Assembly: GCF_003233725.1 (NCBI RefSeq)
Contig: NZ_QKQV01000009.1
Location: 1 to 64,000 of the forward strand
DNA: 64,000 nucleotides
Direction of reading: 5' to 3'
Source of the DNA: Mesonia sp. K7
GTDB taxonomy: Bacteria; Bacteroidota; Bacteroidia; Flavobacteriales; Flavobacteriaceae
The notes under the pieces were generated by a model that saw nothing but the letters and a program-made list of their open reading frames with translations, had not been told where the DNA came from and searched no databases. Made by a program: the position numbers and the translations under genes. Shown here piece after piece: positions 41,834 to 49,034 of this stretch (within the stretch, counting starts at the first letter, position 1; the number at the start of each line of letters is the position of its first letter).

Positions 41834-42886
41834 TTAATCTATCGCTTTTACCACGGCTTTTGGCGCTTCTTTTTTGGTTCCGTCGAAACCAGTTACACCG
41901 CCAACGGTGGTATATTTCATGACATATTTTTTATCTGGATGGATTCGTTGATAGGCACTCTGGCACATCAAAGTTGCCTCGTGAAATCCGCAAAGAATTA
42001 ATTTTAGTTTTCCCGGATAAGTATTGACATCACCAATCGCATAAATTCCTGGAATGTTGGTTTGGTAATCTAATGAGTTATCTACTTTGATGGCATTTTT
42101 CTCAATTTCCAATCCCCAATTGGCAATAGGTCCTAATTTCGGCGAAAGCCCAAACAGCGGAATAAAATGATCTACTGCAAGGTTAATTTCTTCGTCTCCT
42201 CTCTTAACGACAACTCCTTCTACTTTTTCTTCTCCGTAAATTTTTTCTACTTCAGCTGGAGTAATTAGATTGATTTTGCCTAAATCTTTAAGTTCTTTTA
42301 CTTTATCAACCGAATCGAGATGACCTCTAAATTCGTTTCTTCGGTGTACTAGTGTTACTTCTGAAGCAACATCGGCCAAGAAAATACTCCAATCGAGTGC
42401 TGAATCACCACCACCAGAAATCACCACTTTCTGATTACGGTAAATCTCTGGGTTTTTAATCATGTAGCTCACACCTTTATCCTCGTAAAAAGCCAGATTA
42501 TCGATTAAAGGCTTACGAGGTTCGAAACTCCCTAAACCACCTGCAATCGCTACTACTGGAGCGTGATGCTTGGTTCCTTTATTGGTGGTGACAATAAAAG
42601 TTCCGTCGTCTTGTTTTTCGATGGTTTCTGCTCTTTCCCCTAAGGTAAAACTTGGCTCAAAAGGCTTGATTTGCTCCATTAAATTATCAACCAAATCACC
42701 TGCTAAAACTTCTGGAAATGCGGGAATATCGTAAATAGGTTTTTTTGGATAGAGCTCTGCACATTGTCCGCCAGGCTGTGGCAAAGCATCTATTAAATGG
42801 CATTTTAACTTCAATAAACCCGCTTCGAATACGGTAAACAGCCCTGTAGGACCAGCTCCTATAATAAGAATATCAGTTTTTATCAT
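41834..42886 (-). CDS. Ferredoxin-NADP reductase, thioredoxin-reductase type
   Basis: From ATG 42886 the protein has 350 residues; a TTG three codons upstream is less likely. FAD binding is shown by LIIGAGPTGLF, a GGQCAELYP segment and the C-terminal GIYAIGDVNTYPGK. NAD(P) binding is shown by VVISGGGDSALDW with HRRNEFRGH, fitting NADPH. The CxxC redox centre of thioredoxin reductase is absent, as expected for the TrxB-like FNR group. It passes electrons between NADPH and the adrenodoxin-type ferredoxin of the same operon. Confidence 0.92.
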   Translation of the reverse strand: MIKTDILIIGAGPTGLFTVFEAGLLKLKCHLIDALPQPGGQCAELYPKKPIYDIPAFPEVLAGDLVDNLMEQIKPFEPSFTLGERAETIEKQDDGTFIVTTNKGTKHHAPVVAIAGGLGSFEPRKPLIDNLAFYEDKGVSYMIKNPEIYRNQKVVISGGGDSALDWSIFLADVASEVTLVHRRNEFRGHLDSVDKVKELKDLGKINLITPAEVEKIYGEEKVEGVVVKRGDEEINLAVDHFIPLFGLSPKLGPIANWGLEIEKNAIKVDNSLDYQTNIPGIYAIGDVNTYPGKLKLILCGFHEATLMCQSAYQRIHPDKKYVMKYTTVGGVTGFDGTKKEAPKAVVKAID

Positions 42887-42899
42887 TAATGACAAACTT

Positions 42900-43148
42900 T
42901 TATGCTTCTACAACGTTGATGACTTTCTCTATCTGAGGTGCGTACTTTCTAATCGTCATTTCTACACCCGATTTTAAAGTCATTTGATTAACGTTACAAC
43001 CTACACAATTGCCTTGAAGTTGTACTTTTACCTCATTGTTTTTTTCGTCTATAGAAATAAGTTTGATGTCTCCACCGTCATTATTTAAAAAAGGTCTGAT
43101 TTCTTCTAATGCCTTTTCGATATTATCTCTTAGTTCTTGATTTGCCAT
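42900..43148 (-). CDS. NifU-like (Nfu) Fe-S scaffold protein
   Basis: The start MANQELRDNIEKALEEI gives 82 residues and lies 7 bases after the mrp stop; a GTG further upstream would overlap mrp. The domain is the NifU C-terminal type with NDGGDIKLI and the cluster-binding CVGC motif. It carries or assembles Fe-S clusters. Its place between the Mrp-type carrier and the ferredoxin genes fits delivery of clusters to these proteins. Confidence 0.93.
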   Translation of the reverse strand: MANQELRDNIEKALEEIRPFLNNDGGDIKLISIDEKNNEVKVQLQGNCVGCNVNQMTLKSGVEMTIRKYAPQIEKVINVVEA

Positions 43149-43155
43149 CTTGATC

Positions 43156-44286
43156 TTAGTTATTAACAGCAGCACAACCTGCCATCGTCGTTATTTTTAT
43201 TGCTTCAGTAGGAGCAAGGTTTTTGTTACGTCTTACCGTTTGTTCCACCACTTTTTTGGTGATTTCTTTTAGCGCTTCCGCAACGGGAGTGTCCTCTTGC
43301 AGTGCTGCCGGCCTACCAATATCTCCAGCTTCCCTAATACTCTGCACTAAGGGTATTTCCCCTAAAAAAGGTATTTCTATATCTTCTGCTAAGTTTTTAG
43401 CCCCTTTTTCTCCAAAGATATAATATTTGTTGTTAGGCAATTCTTCTGGTGTGAAATAAGCCATATTTTCTATGATTCCTAAAACAGGAACATTGATGCT
43501 TTCTTGCTGAAACATTGCTACTCCTTTTTTGGCATCTGCCAAGGCAACATTTTGTGGTGTGCTCACAATCACACTGCCTGTAATAGGCAAAGACTGCATA
43601 ATCGACAAATGAATATCGCCTGTTCCTGGTGGTAAATCGATTAGGAGAAAATCCAGTTCGCCCCAAGCGGCATCAAAAATCATCTGGTTGAGTGCTTTTG
43701 CTGCCATTGGTCCTCGCCAAATTACGGCTTGGTTAGGCTTGGTAAAAAAACCTATAGAAAGTACTTTTACCCCGTAATTTTCGATCGGTTTCATTTTTGA
43801 TTTTCCATCGACAGTGACCGAAAGTGGTCTTTCTCTTTCTACATCAAACATGATGGTTGCCGATGGGCCATAAATATCGGCATCAAGCAAACCTACTTTA
43901 AATCCGTTTTTGGCTAACGAAACAGCTAAATTTGCGGTCACGGTAGATTTACCTACTCCGCCTTTCCCTGAAGCTACTGCAACGATATTCTTGATTCCAG
44001 GAATAGCTTTTCCTTTGATCTCGTTGGTATTTTTCTTGGCCTCTACGGTAATATTTACGTTTACTTCTGCTTCTTGCGAAACTTCCTGTCGTATGATTTT
44101 TTTGATATCGTCTTCTGCTCTTTTCTTGATATGCATTGCTGGTGTAGCCAATTGTACATCTACAATTACCTCTGTTCCAAAAACGTTGATGTTTTTGATC
44201 ACACCACTTTCCATCATATTTTGTCCTTCTCCCGAAACGCTAATTTTAGCTAGCGCTTTTTCAATAGCTGTTTTTTGAATTTTCAT
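43156..44286 (-). CDS. mrp: Mrp/ApbC-type Fe-S cluster carrier ATPase
   Basis: The 376 residues have an N-terminal MIP18-like (DUF59) domain of about 90 residues and a P-loop ATPase domain: deviant Walker A ASGKGGVGKST, GLLDADIYGPS and LIDLPPGTGD. The family moves Fe-S clusters to apoproteins. The CxxC motif that normally follows ENMxxF is missing: the region reads ENMAYFTPEELPNNKYYIFG. The only Cys near the end is in MAGCAAVNN. The operon context still supports an Fe-S role. Confidence 0.93.
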   Translation of the reverse strand: MKIQKTAIEKALAKISVSGEGQNMMESGVIKNINVFGTEVIVDVQLATPAMHIKKRAEDDIKKIIRQEVSQEAEVNVNITVEAKKNTNEIKGKAIPGIKNIVAVASGKGGVGKSTVTANLAVSLAKNGFKVGLLDADIYGPSATIMFDVERERPLSVTVDGKSKMKPIENYGVKVLSIGFFTKPNQAVIWRGPMAAKALNQMIFDAAWGELDFLLIDLPPGTGDIHLSIMQSLPITGSVIVSTPQNVALADAKKGVAMFQQESINVPVLGIIENMAYFTPEELPNNKYYIFGEKGAKNLAEDIEIPFLGEIPLVQSIREAGDIGRPAALQEDTPVAEALKEITKKVVEQTVRRNKNLAPTEAIKITTMAGCAAVNN

Positions 44287-44323
44287 TCAGTAAATTTTAA
44301 TTAATTAGAATTATTCTAAAGTG

Positions 44324-44331
44324 CAAATATA
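44324..44331 (-). promoter_or_regulatory. -7 element of the mrp-nfu-ferredoxin operon
   Basis: The minus strand reads TATATTTG, 37 bases before the mrp start codon. Confidence 0.55.
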
Positions 44332-44387
44332 AGAAGTAAAGCTTTAATAATTAAGGCTTGGACGATCGAAATTATTGATGTGTAAAT

Positions 44388-44717
44388 TTAGGTTTTTATC
44401 GCTTCTTGCGGATCCCAAAAATGTTGCTCAAAATCTTGAATTTGATGATTCACTACTTTTAAGCCTTCGCTTTCTAGCAGTTGCTGCATCAGGTTACTTC
44501 CATTGAAATGGTGTTTTCCTGTTAACATCCCAATTCTGTTGACCACACGATGAGCTGGCACGTCTTTTTCGGATGAATTATTCATCGCATAGCCAACCAC
44601 TCTAGCACTCTTTGGTGAACCTATCGCCTTGGCTATGGCTCCGTAACTGGTCACTTTCCCGTAAGGAATTTGACGAGCTATCGCATAAACTTTATCATAA
44701 AAACTTTTATGTTTCAT
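44388..44717 (-). CDS. Alkyltransferase-like protein (MGMT family, Cys replaced)
   Basis: The 109 residues match the DNA-binding domain of O6-alkylguanine transferases (IPYGKVTSYGAIAKAIGSPKSARVVGYAM). The active-site PCHR motif reads PAHR, so the alkyl-accepting Cys is replaced by Ala. Such ATL proteins bind alkylated DNA and flag it for nucleotide excision repair rather than repairing it directly. Its start directly follows the LysE-type gene stop. Confidence 0.9.
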   Translation of the reverse strand: MKHKSFYDKVYAIARQIPYGKVTSYGAIAKAIGSPKSARVVGYAMNNSSEKDVPAHRVVNRIGMLTGKHHFNGSNLMQQLLESEGLKVVNHQIQDFEQHFWDPQEAIKT

Positions 44718-45338
44718 TTAGAAAAAAAGCCTGAAAAGTGTAACCAAAATTAAAACCAGCATCAAAGCTGCCATAAAATAGTTGGAAAACTTAGAAAACT
44801 TTTGAGTATGGGTTTCTATTTTCATAAACGAAACCACATAGATATAGAGTGTCGTAAAAGTGCCCAAACAAGCAGCAAGCGCAAATAAAAAAATGGTTGT
44901 CTTGTCGTAGATATACTTATCGTTGCTATTGATGGCCGAGCTTACTGCCACAAAATAAGGTATCGGAAAAACGTTGAGTGAAGCAATCATCATTCCTTTA
45001 AGGAAACTTCTACCCACTTCTTTTTCTGAGGTCTTCTTTTTTGTTCTCTTTTTCTTAGCTGCAATAAAAAAGTGAATGGCCAGAATGATAAAAACCACTA
45101 AACCTACACGCAATAAGTTTTTCTGTACTGAAGGATGGTCAAAAATGAATTTTGCCATTAAAATAGCAAGAGTTGCTTGTATAAAGACAATGGTTGAAGC
45201 TCCTAAACCAGCATAAACCCCTGCCCTTTTTCCTTTTTCAACGCACGTTTTGGCGACCGTCATATTTACCAAACCTGGCGGTAAAACACCTACTAATGCT
45301 GCGAAAAACGTAATTAAGAATAGTTGTGTTAATAACAA
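44718..45338 (-). CDS. LysE-family exporter
   Basis: The 206-residue membrane protein has about five to six transmembrane helices, with the family signature near the N-terminus (LVGVLPPGLVNMTVAKTCVEKG). LysE/RhtB proteins export amino acids or other small solutes. No ATG is available near the N-terminus; TTG at 45338 (or ATT just before) is the likely start because the first helix is needed. It lies 8 bases after trmB. Substrate unknown. Confidence 0.85.
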   Translation of the reverse strand: MLLTQLFLITFFAALVGVLPPGLVNMTVAKTCVEKGKRAGVYAGLGASTIVFIQATLAILMAKFIFDHPSVQKNLLRVGLVVFIILAIHFFIAAKKKRTKKKTSEKEVGRSFLKGMMIASLNVFPIPYFVAVSSAINSNDKYIYDKTTIFLFALAACLGTFTTLYIYVVSFMKIETHTQKFSKFSNYFMAALMLVLILVTLFRLFF

Positions 45339-45346
45339 AATGCCAG

Positions 45347-46021
45347 TTAGTTTATTCGAAACCTAATATACGTAATTGGTTTCTTTTTTTCAAGGTATTG
45401 TTTCTCGTAAAAGGTTTGTATATCAACAATCTCTTTTGGGCTGTACTCATTTTTATAAATATCGTGATTGGAGTGTAAGATTTCGTAATCGAGATGCTCT
45501 AGCAAACCTAAGGTATAACCGTGCAAAAACTCACTATCGGTTTTGAGGTTAACGATACCTTTTGGCTTTAAAATTTTCTCGTATTTTTTTAAAAAGTCTG
45601 GATTGGTCAATCGGTGTTTGGCTCGTTTAAATTTGATTTGAGGGTCTGGAAAGGTAATCCAGATTTCATCTATTTCGTTTATTGCAAAAATCTGGTCAAC
45701 CAATTCTATTTGCGTACGTAAAAAACCCACTCTTCTATTGTCTTCTTCTAAAGCGGTTTTGGCACCACGCCAAAATCGAGCTCCTTTGATATCGACACCC
45801 AAAAAGTTTTTCTCCGGAAACATCTTCGACAAACCGATGCAATATTCACCTTTTCCGCAACCTAATTCTAAAACAATAGGCAAATCGTTTTTAAAAAAAT
45901 CTTTCGCCCATTTTCCTTTTAGAGGAAACTCTCCTCCTACAATTTCTTCTCGAGTTGGCTGAACGACATTAGAAAAGGTTTCGTTTTCCCTGAAACGTTT
46001 GAGTTTATTTTTGCTGCCCAC
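45347..46021 (-). CDS. trmB: tRNA (guanine-46-N7)-methyltransferase
   Basis: The 224-residue enzyme methylates G46 of tRNAs. Family marks are MGSKNKLKRFRENETFSNV, the SAM site LELGCGKGEYCIGL, WITFPDPQIKFKRAKHRL and the C-terminal TYIRFRI. The start is GTG (GTG GGC AGC AAA). It heads a three-gene block with the LysE exporter and ATL genes. Confidence 0.96.
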   Translation of the reverse strand: MGSKNKLKRFRENETFSNVVQPTREEIVGGEFPLKGKWAKDFFKNDLPIVLELGCGKGEYCIGLSKMFPEKNFLGVDIKGARFWRGAKTALEEDNRRVGFLRTQIELVDQIFAINEIDEIWITFPDPQIKFKRAKHRLTNPDFLKKYEKILKPKGIVNLKTDSEFLHGYTLGLLEHLDYEILHSNHDIYKNEYSPKEIVDIQTFYEKQYLEKKKPITYIRFRIN

Positions 46022-46078
46022 AACAATTATTTAATTTTTTGGTAAAATTAAGTAAAATAAAAAGAAGCAATAGGCAAT

Positions 46079-46086
46079 TACCTTTG
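46079..46086 (+). promoter_or_regulatory. -7 element 4 bases before the glycosyltransferase ATG
   Basis: TACCTTTG, then GTAA, then ATG. The spacing implies a leaderless or nearly leaderless message. Confidence 0.5.
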
Positions 46087-46090
46087 GTAA

Positions 46091-47152
46091 ATGCAAAAAA
46101 ATAGAATTCTGGTTGCTCCTCTTAATTGGGGTTTAGGTCACGCCACGCGGTGCATTCCTGTTATAAACACTTTACTGGAAAAAGGTTATGAACCTATAAT
46201 CGCGAGTGACGGTGTGGCTTTACAACTGCTAAAAAAGGAGTTTGAATTTCTAAAATTTTACCAATTACCTTCTTATCGTGTGCATTACGCCAAAAAAGGA
46301 GCTTTTTTTAAGTTTAAAATCGTACTACAGAGTTTTCAAATTTTTAAAAGTATCCAGCAGGAGAAAAAGCTTACGCAGGAAATTTGTAAAAAAGAACAAA
46401 TCTCAGCGATTATTTCAGACAATCGTCTTGGTGTACGTCAAAAACACCTCAAGAGTATAATCATCACGCATCAATTGAATGTTCTTTCTGGGCTTACCAC
46501 AAAAATTAGTTCTCAGCTACATCAGCATTACATCAAAAAATTTGATAATTGTTGGGTTCCTGACGTGTCTTTTTCTCCAAGTTTAAGTGGTAAATTGGGA
46601 CACCTCAAAAGATCAAGGTTTAAAATAAACTATATCGGCCCGATAAGTAGGTTTGAAAAAAAAGATGAGAAAGTTTTATATGATTTGGCGGTGGTTTTAT
46701 CAGGCCCAGAACCTCAACGAACCTTATTGGAAAATAAACTCTTAAAAGAACTAAAATCTTACCCTGGTAAAATTGCTTTTGTAAGAGGTGTTGTAGAGGA
46801 TTGTTTGCAGAAAGAAGTGAAAGGTAATTTTGAGATTTATAATTTCTTGACTGGAAAAGATTTAGAAAAAATCATCAATCAGAGTCAACTTATTTTATCC
46901 CGTTCTGGTTATACTACCGTTATGGATTTAGCCAAGTTGAGGAAAAAAGCTTTTTTTATCCCTACGCCGGGGCAAACTGAGCAAGAATATTTAGCGGAAA
47001 GATTTCATGAGCGAAAAATTGCTCCTACATGTAAGCAAAGTCAGTTTAAAGTAGAAATGCTAAATGATGTCAACAACTATTCAGGTTTTGATTATTACCT
47101 TCATTTAGAAGAAGACTTAAGCCGGTTCTTTTACACCCTCGAGCGTAAATGA
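46091..47152 (+). CDS. MurG-like glycosyltransferase, GT28-related
   Basis: The 353-residue protein has an N-terminal RILVAPLNWGLGHATRCIPV and a C-terminal RSGYTTVMDLAKLRKKAFFIPTPGQTEQEYLA, which match the donor-binding half of GT-B enzymes such as MurG. The start at 46091 is required by the first beta strand. Acceptor and sugar are unknown. Its end overlaps the 3' end of the convergent histidine kinase gene by 36 bases. Confidence 0.85.
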   Translation: MQKNRILVAPLNWGLGHATRCIPVINTLLEKGYEPIIASDGVALQLLKKEFEFLKFYQLPSYRVHYAKKGAFFKFKIVLQSFQIFKSIQQEKKLTQEICKKEQISAIISDNRLGVRQKHLKSIIITHQLNVLSGLTTKISSQLHQHYIKKFDNCWVPDVSFSPSLSGKLGHLKRSRFKINYIGPISRFEKKDEKVLYDLAVVLSGPEPQRTLLENKLLKELKSYPGKIAFVRGVVEDCLQKEVKGNFEIYNFLTGKDLEKIINQSQLILSRSGYTTVMDLAKLRKKAFFIPTPGQTEQEYLAERFHERKIAPTCKQSQFKVEMLNDVNNYSGFDYYLHLEEDLSRFFYTLERK

Positions 47153-48169
47153 AAATTCGCTTCCTACACCAAAATCACTTTCGACGTAAATTTTTTCTTT
47201 ATGTGCTTCGATGATATGTTTGACAATAGAAAGCCCTAAACCTGATCCGCCTTCTTTACGTGAGCCACTTTTATCGACTCTAAAAAAACGCTCGAACAAA
47301 CGCGGAATGTGCTCTTTTCTAATCCCTTCACCATTATCGGTCACCCGTACAATAATTTTACTTTTTATAAGGCTTTCTATACTTACTTCTGTGGTTCCTC
47401 CTTCTTTCCCGTATTTTATGGAGTTGACTACCAAATTGGTAAGCACTTGCTGTATTTTTTCTTTATCGGCAAAAACATAAATCGGGTTTTCGTAATCCAT
47501 ATCTAAAGTCAACGAAATGTTCTTTTTGTGCGCTTTCATTTCCATTAAATCGAACACCTCTTCTATCAACTCTACAATATCAAATTTTGTTTTTTTGACA
47601 TGTAGATTTCCTGCTTCCAAACGGGTAATCATATCAAGGTCGCTAACGATATATATTAACCTATCGACCCCTTTACTTGCTCTTTCTAGATATTTATTAC
47701 GTAGTTTTTTATCTTTTACAGCGCCATCTAACAAGGTAAGAATATAACCCTGCACGGTAAAAAGCGGTGTTTTGAGTTCGTGCGAAACGTTACCCATAAA
47801 TTCTTTACGGTAGTTTTCACGAATTTTTAAAGCTTCAATTTCTACCTTTTTACCTTCTGCAAACTTTTCTATTTCCCGCGTAAGTGTTCGCATATCGGTC
47901 ATCACGGGTTGTTCTTCGAGATTGGTAGATTCTAAAAGTGAGACCTTATCAAATAAAAATTTTATCCTTCGATAAATAAATAATTCGATTCTGAGTTGAA
48001 TAATTAAAAAGGAAAAAACAAAAACCGCAATGGTGATAATGACCATTGATGGAAAGTCTATCTCGAAGTAAGCATATTGATAAAATAGGTTAAGTGTGGT
48101 AACAAAAAGAGTTATAAATAACGAAGTTATAAACGCAAATTTATATGATCGCTTAAACTCTTGTCTCAT
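47117..48169 (-). CDS. PhoR-like sensor histidine kinase
   Basis: The 350 residues have two N-terminal membrane helices with only a very short external loop. A linker follows, then HisKA with FMGNVSHELKTPLF and an ATPase domain: N box NLVVNSIKYG, G1 VTDNGEGI, F box RFFRVDKS, G2 GGSGLGLSIVKH. The lack of a sizeable sensor domain recalls PhoR, which senses the Pst transporter. It overlaps the response regulator stop by one base, and its 3' end overlaps the convergent glycosyltransferase. The phosphate link is inference. Confidence 0.9.
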   Translation of the reverse strand: MRQEFKRSYKFAFITSLFITLFVTTLNLFYQYAYFEIDFPSMVIITIAVFVFSFLIIQLRIELFIYRRIKFLFDKVSLLESTNLEEQPVMTDMRTLTREIEKFAEGKKVEIEALKIRENYRKEFMGNVSHELKTPLFTVQGYILTLLDGAVKDKKLRNKYLERASKGVDRLIYIVSDLDMITRLEAGNLHVKKTKFDIVELIEEVFDLMEMKAHKKNISLTLDMDYENPIYVFADKEKIQQVLTNLVVNSIKYGKEGGTTEVSIESLIKSKIIVRVTDNGEGIRKEHIPRLFERFFRVDKSGSRKEGGSGLGLSIVKHIIEAHKEKIYVESDFGVGSEFSFTLEGVKEPA

Positions 48170-48852
48170 TAATTTACAAACTTATACCCTACTCCTTTTA
48201 CGGTTTTAAACTTTTTATCACCTATTTTCTCGCGAAGTTTTCTAATGTGTACATCGATGGTTCTTCCACCCACAATTACTTCGTTACCCCAAACTTTATT
48301 GAGAATATCTTCTCTTTTAAAAACCTTACCGGGTTGTGAAGCTAGTAAAGATAATAATTCAAATTCTTTTCTCGGTAAAATAATCTCTTCTTTCCCATTA
48401 ATTACTTTATACTCATCACGATTAATGGTAAGATTTCCTATTTCTACAATATTGGTATTATCTTCTTCATTGTGTACTCTTCTTAAAAGAGCTTTTACTT
48501 TGCTTACCAAAACTTTTGGTTTGATAGGTTTGGTGATGTAATCGTCTGCCCCTGCATCAAAACCTGCCATTTGCGAATAATCTTCACTGCGTGCGGTTAA
48601 GAAAGTAATGATGGTATGCTCGAGTTCAGGTATTTTTCTGATTTGCTCGCAAGCTTCAACACCATCCATTTCTGGCATCATCACATCTAATATAATAAGG
48701 TGTGGTTTTTTCTTTTTGGCTTTTTTTACCGCTTCTATACCATTTTCTGCAGTAATCACGTGGTAACCTTCCGCCGAAAGGTTAAAATCTATGATTTCTA
48801 AAATATCGGGTTCGTCATCTACTAAAAGTATGGTAATGTCATTTTTGTTCAT
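48169..48852 (-). CDS. OmpR/PhoB-family response regulator
   Basis: The 227-residue protein has a receiver domain (LVDDEPDI, phospho-Asp in LIILDVMMP, switch Thr in FLTARS, Lys in ITKPIKPK) and a winged-helix domain (LPRKEFELLSLLASQPGKV, VWGNEVIVGGRTIDVHI, VKGVGYKF). It is encoded just before, and coupled with, the PhoR-like kinase. It is divergent from the TonB receptor gene, which is a likely target. Confidence 0.93.
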   Translation of the reverse strand: MNKNDITILLVDDEPDILEIIDFNLSAEGYHVITAENGIEAVKKAKKKKPHLIILDVMMPEMDGVEACEQIRKIPELEHTIITFLTARSEDYSQMAGFDAGADDYITKPIKPKVLVSKVKALLRRVHNEEDNTNIVEIGNLTINRDEYKVINGKEEIILPRKEFELLSLLASQPGKVFKREDILNKVWGNEVIVGGRTIDVHIRKLREKIGDKKFKTVKGVGYKFVN

Positions 48853-48936
48853 GATAGTAGGTTTTCAATTCGGCTGTAAAAATAAAGATAATATAATTTA
48901 CTATAAGTTAACAATTTTGAAAACTCCTTAACACAG

Positions 48937-48954
48937 CTAACGTTTTCCTAACAT
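48937..48954 (+). promoter_or_regulatory. PHO-box-like direct repeat CTAACGT-N4-CTAACAT
   Basis: Two 7-base half sites are separated by 4 bases, the 11-base period known for PhoB sites. Further TTAACA/TTAACC elements flank it (48928-48933, 48954-48959). It lies in the divergent spacer between the response regulator and TonB receptor genes. Functional assignment is inference. Confidence 0.35.
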
Positions 48955-49034
48955 TAACCCGCCCCACTTTTAACCAAGGCGTAACACCTTTCGCAGACGA
49001 CTGCATTTTCTTTGCAGCGTAAATAAAACAGATA

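Noticed and set aside
43148-43175. Upstream GTG start of the Nfu protein
   Set aside because: It would overlap mrp and add residues absent from the family; ATG at 43148 fits the normal MANQEL start.
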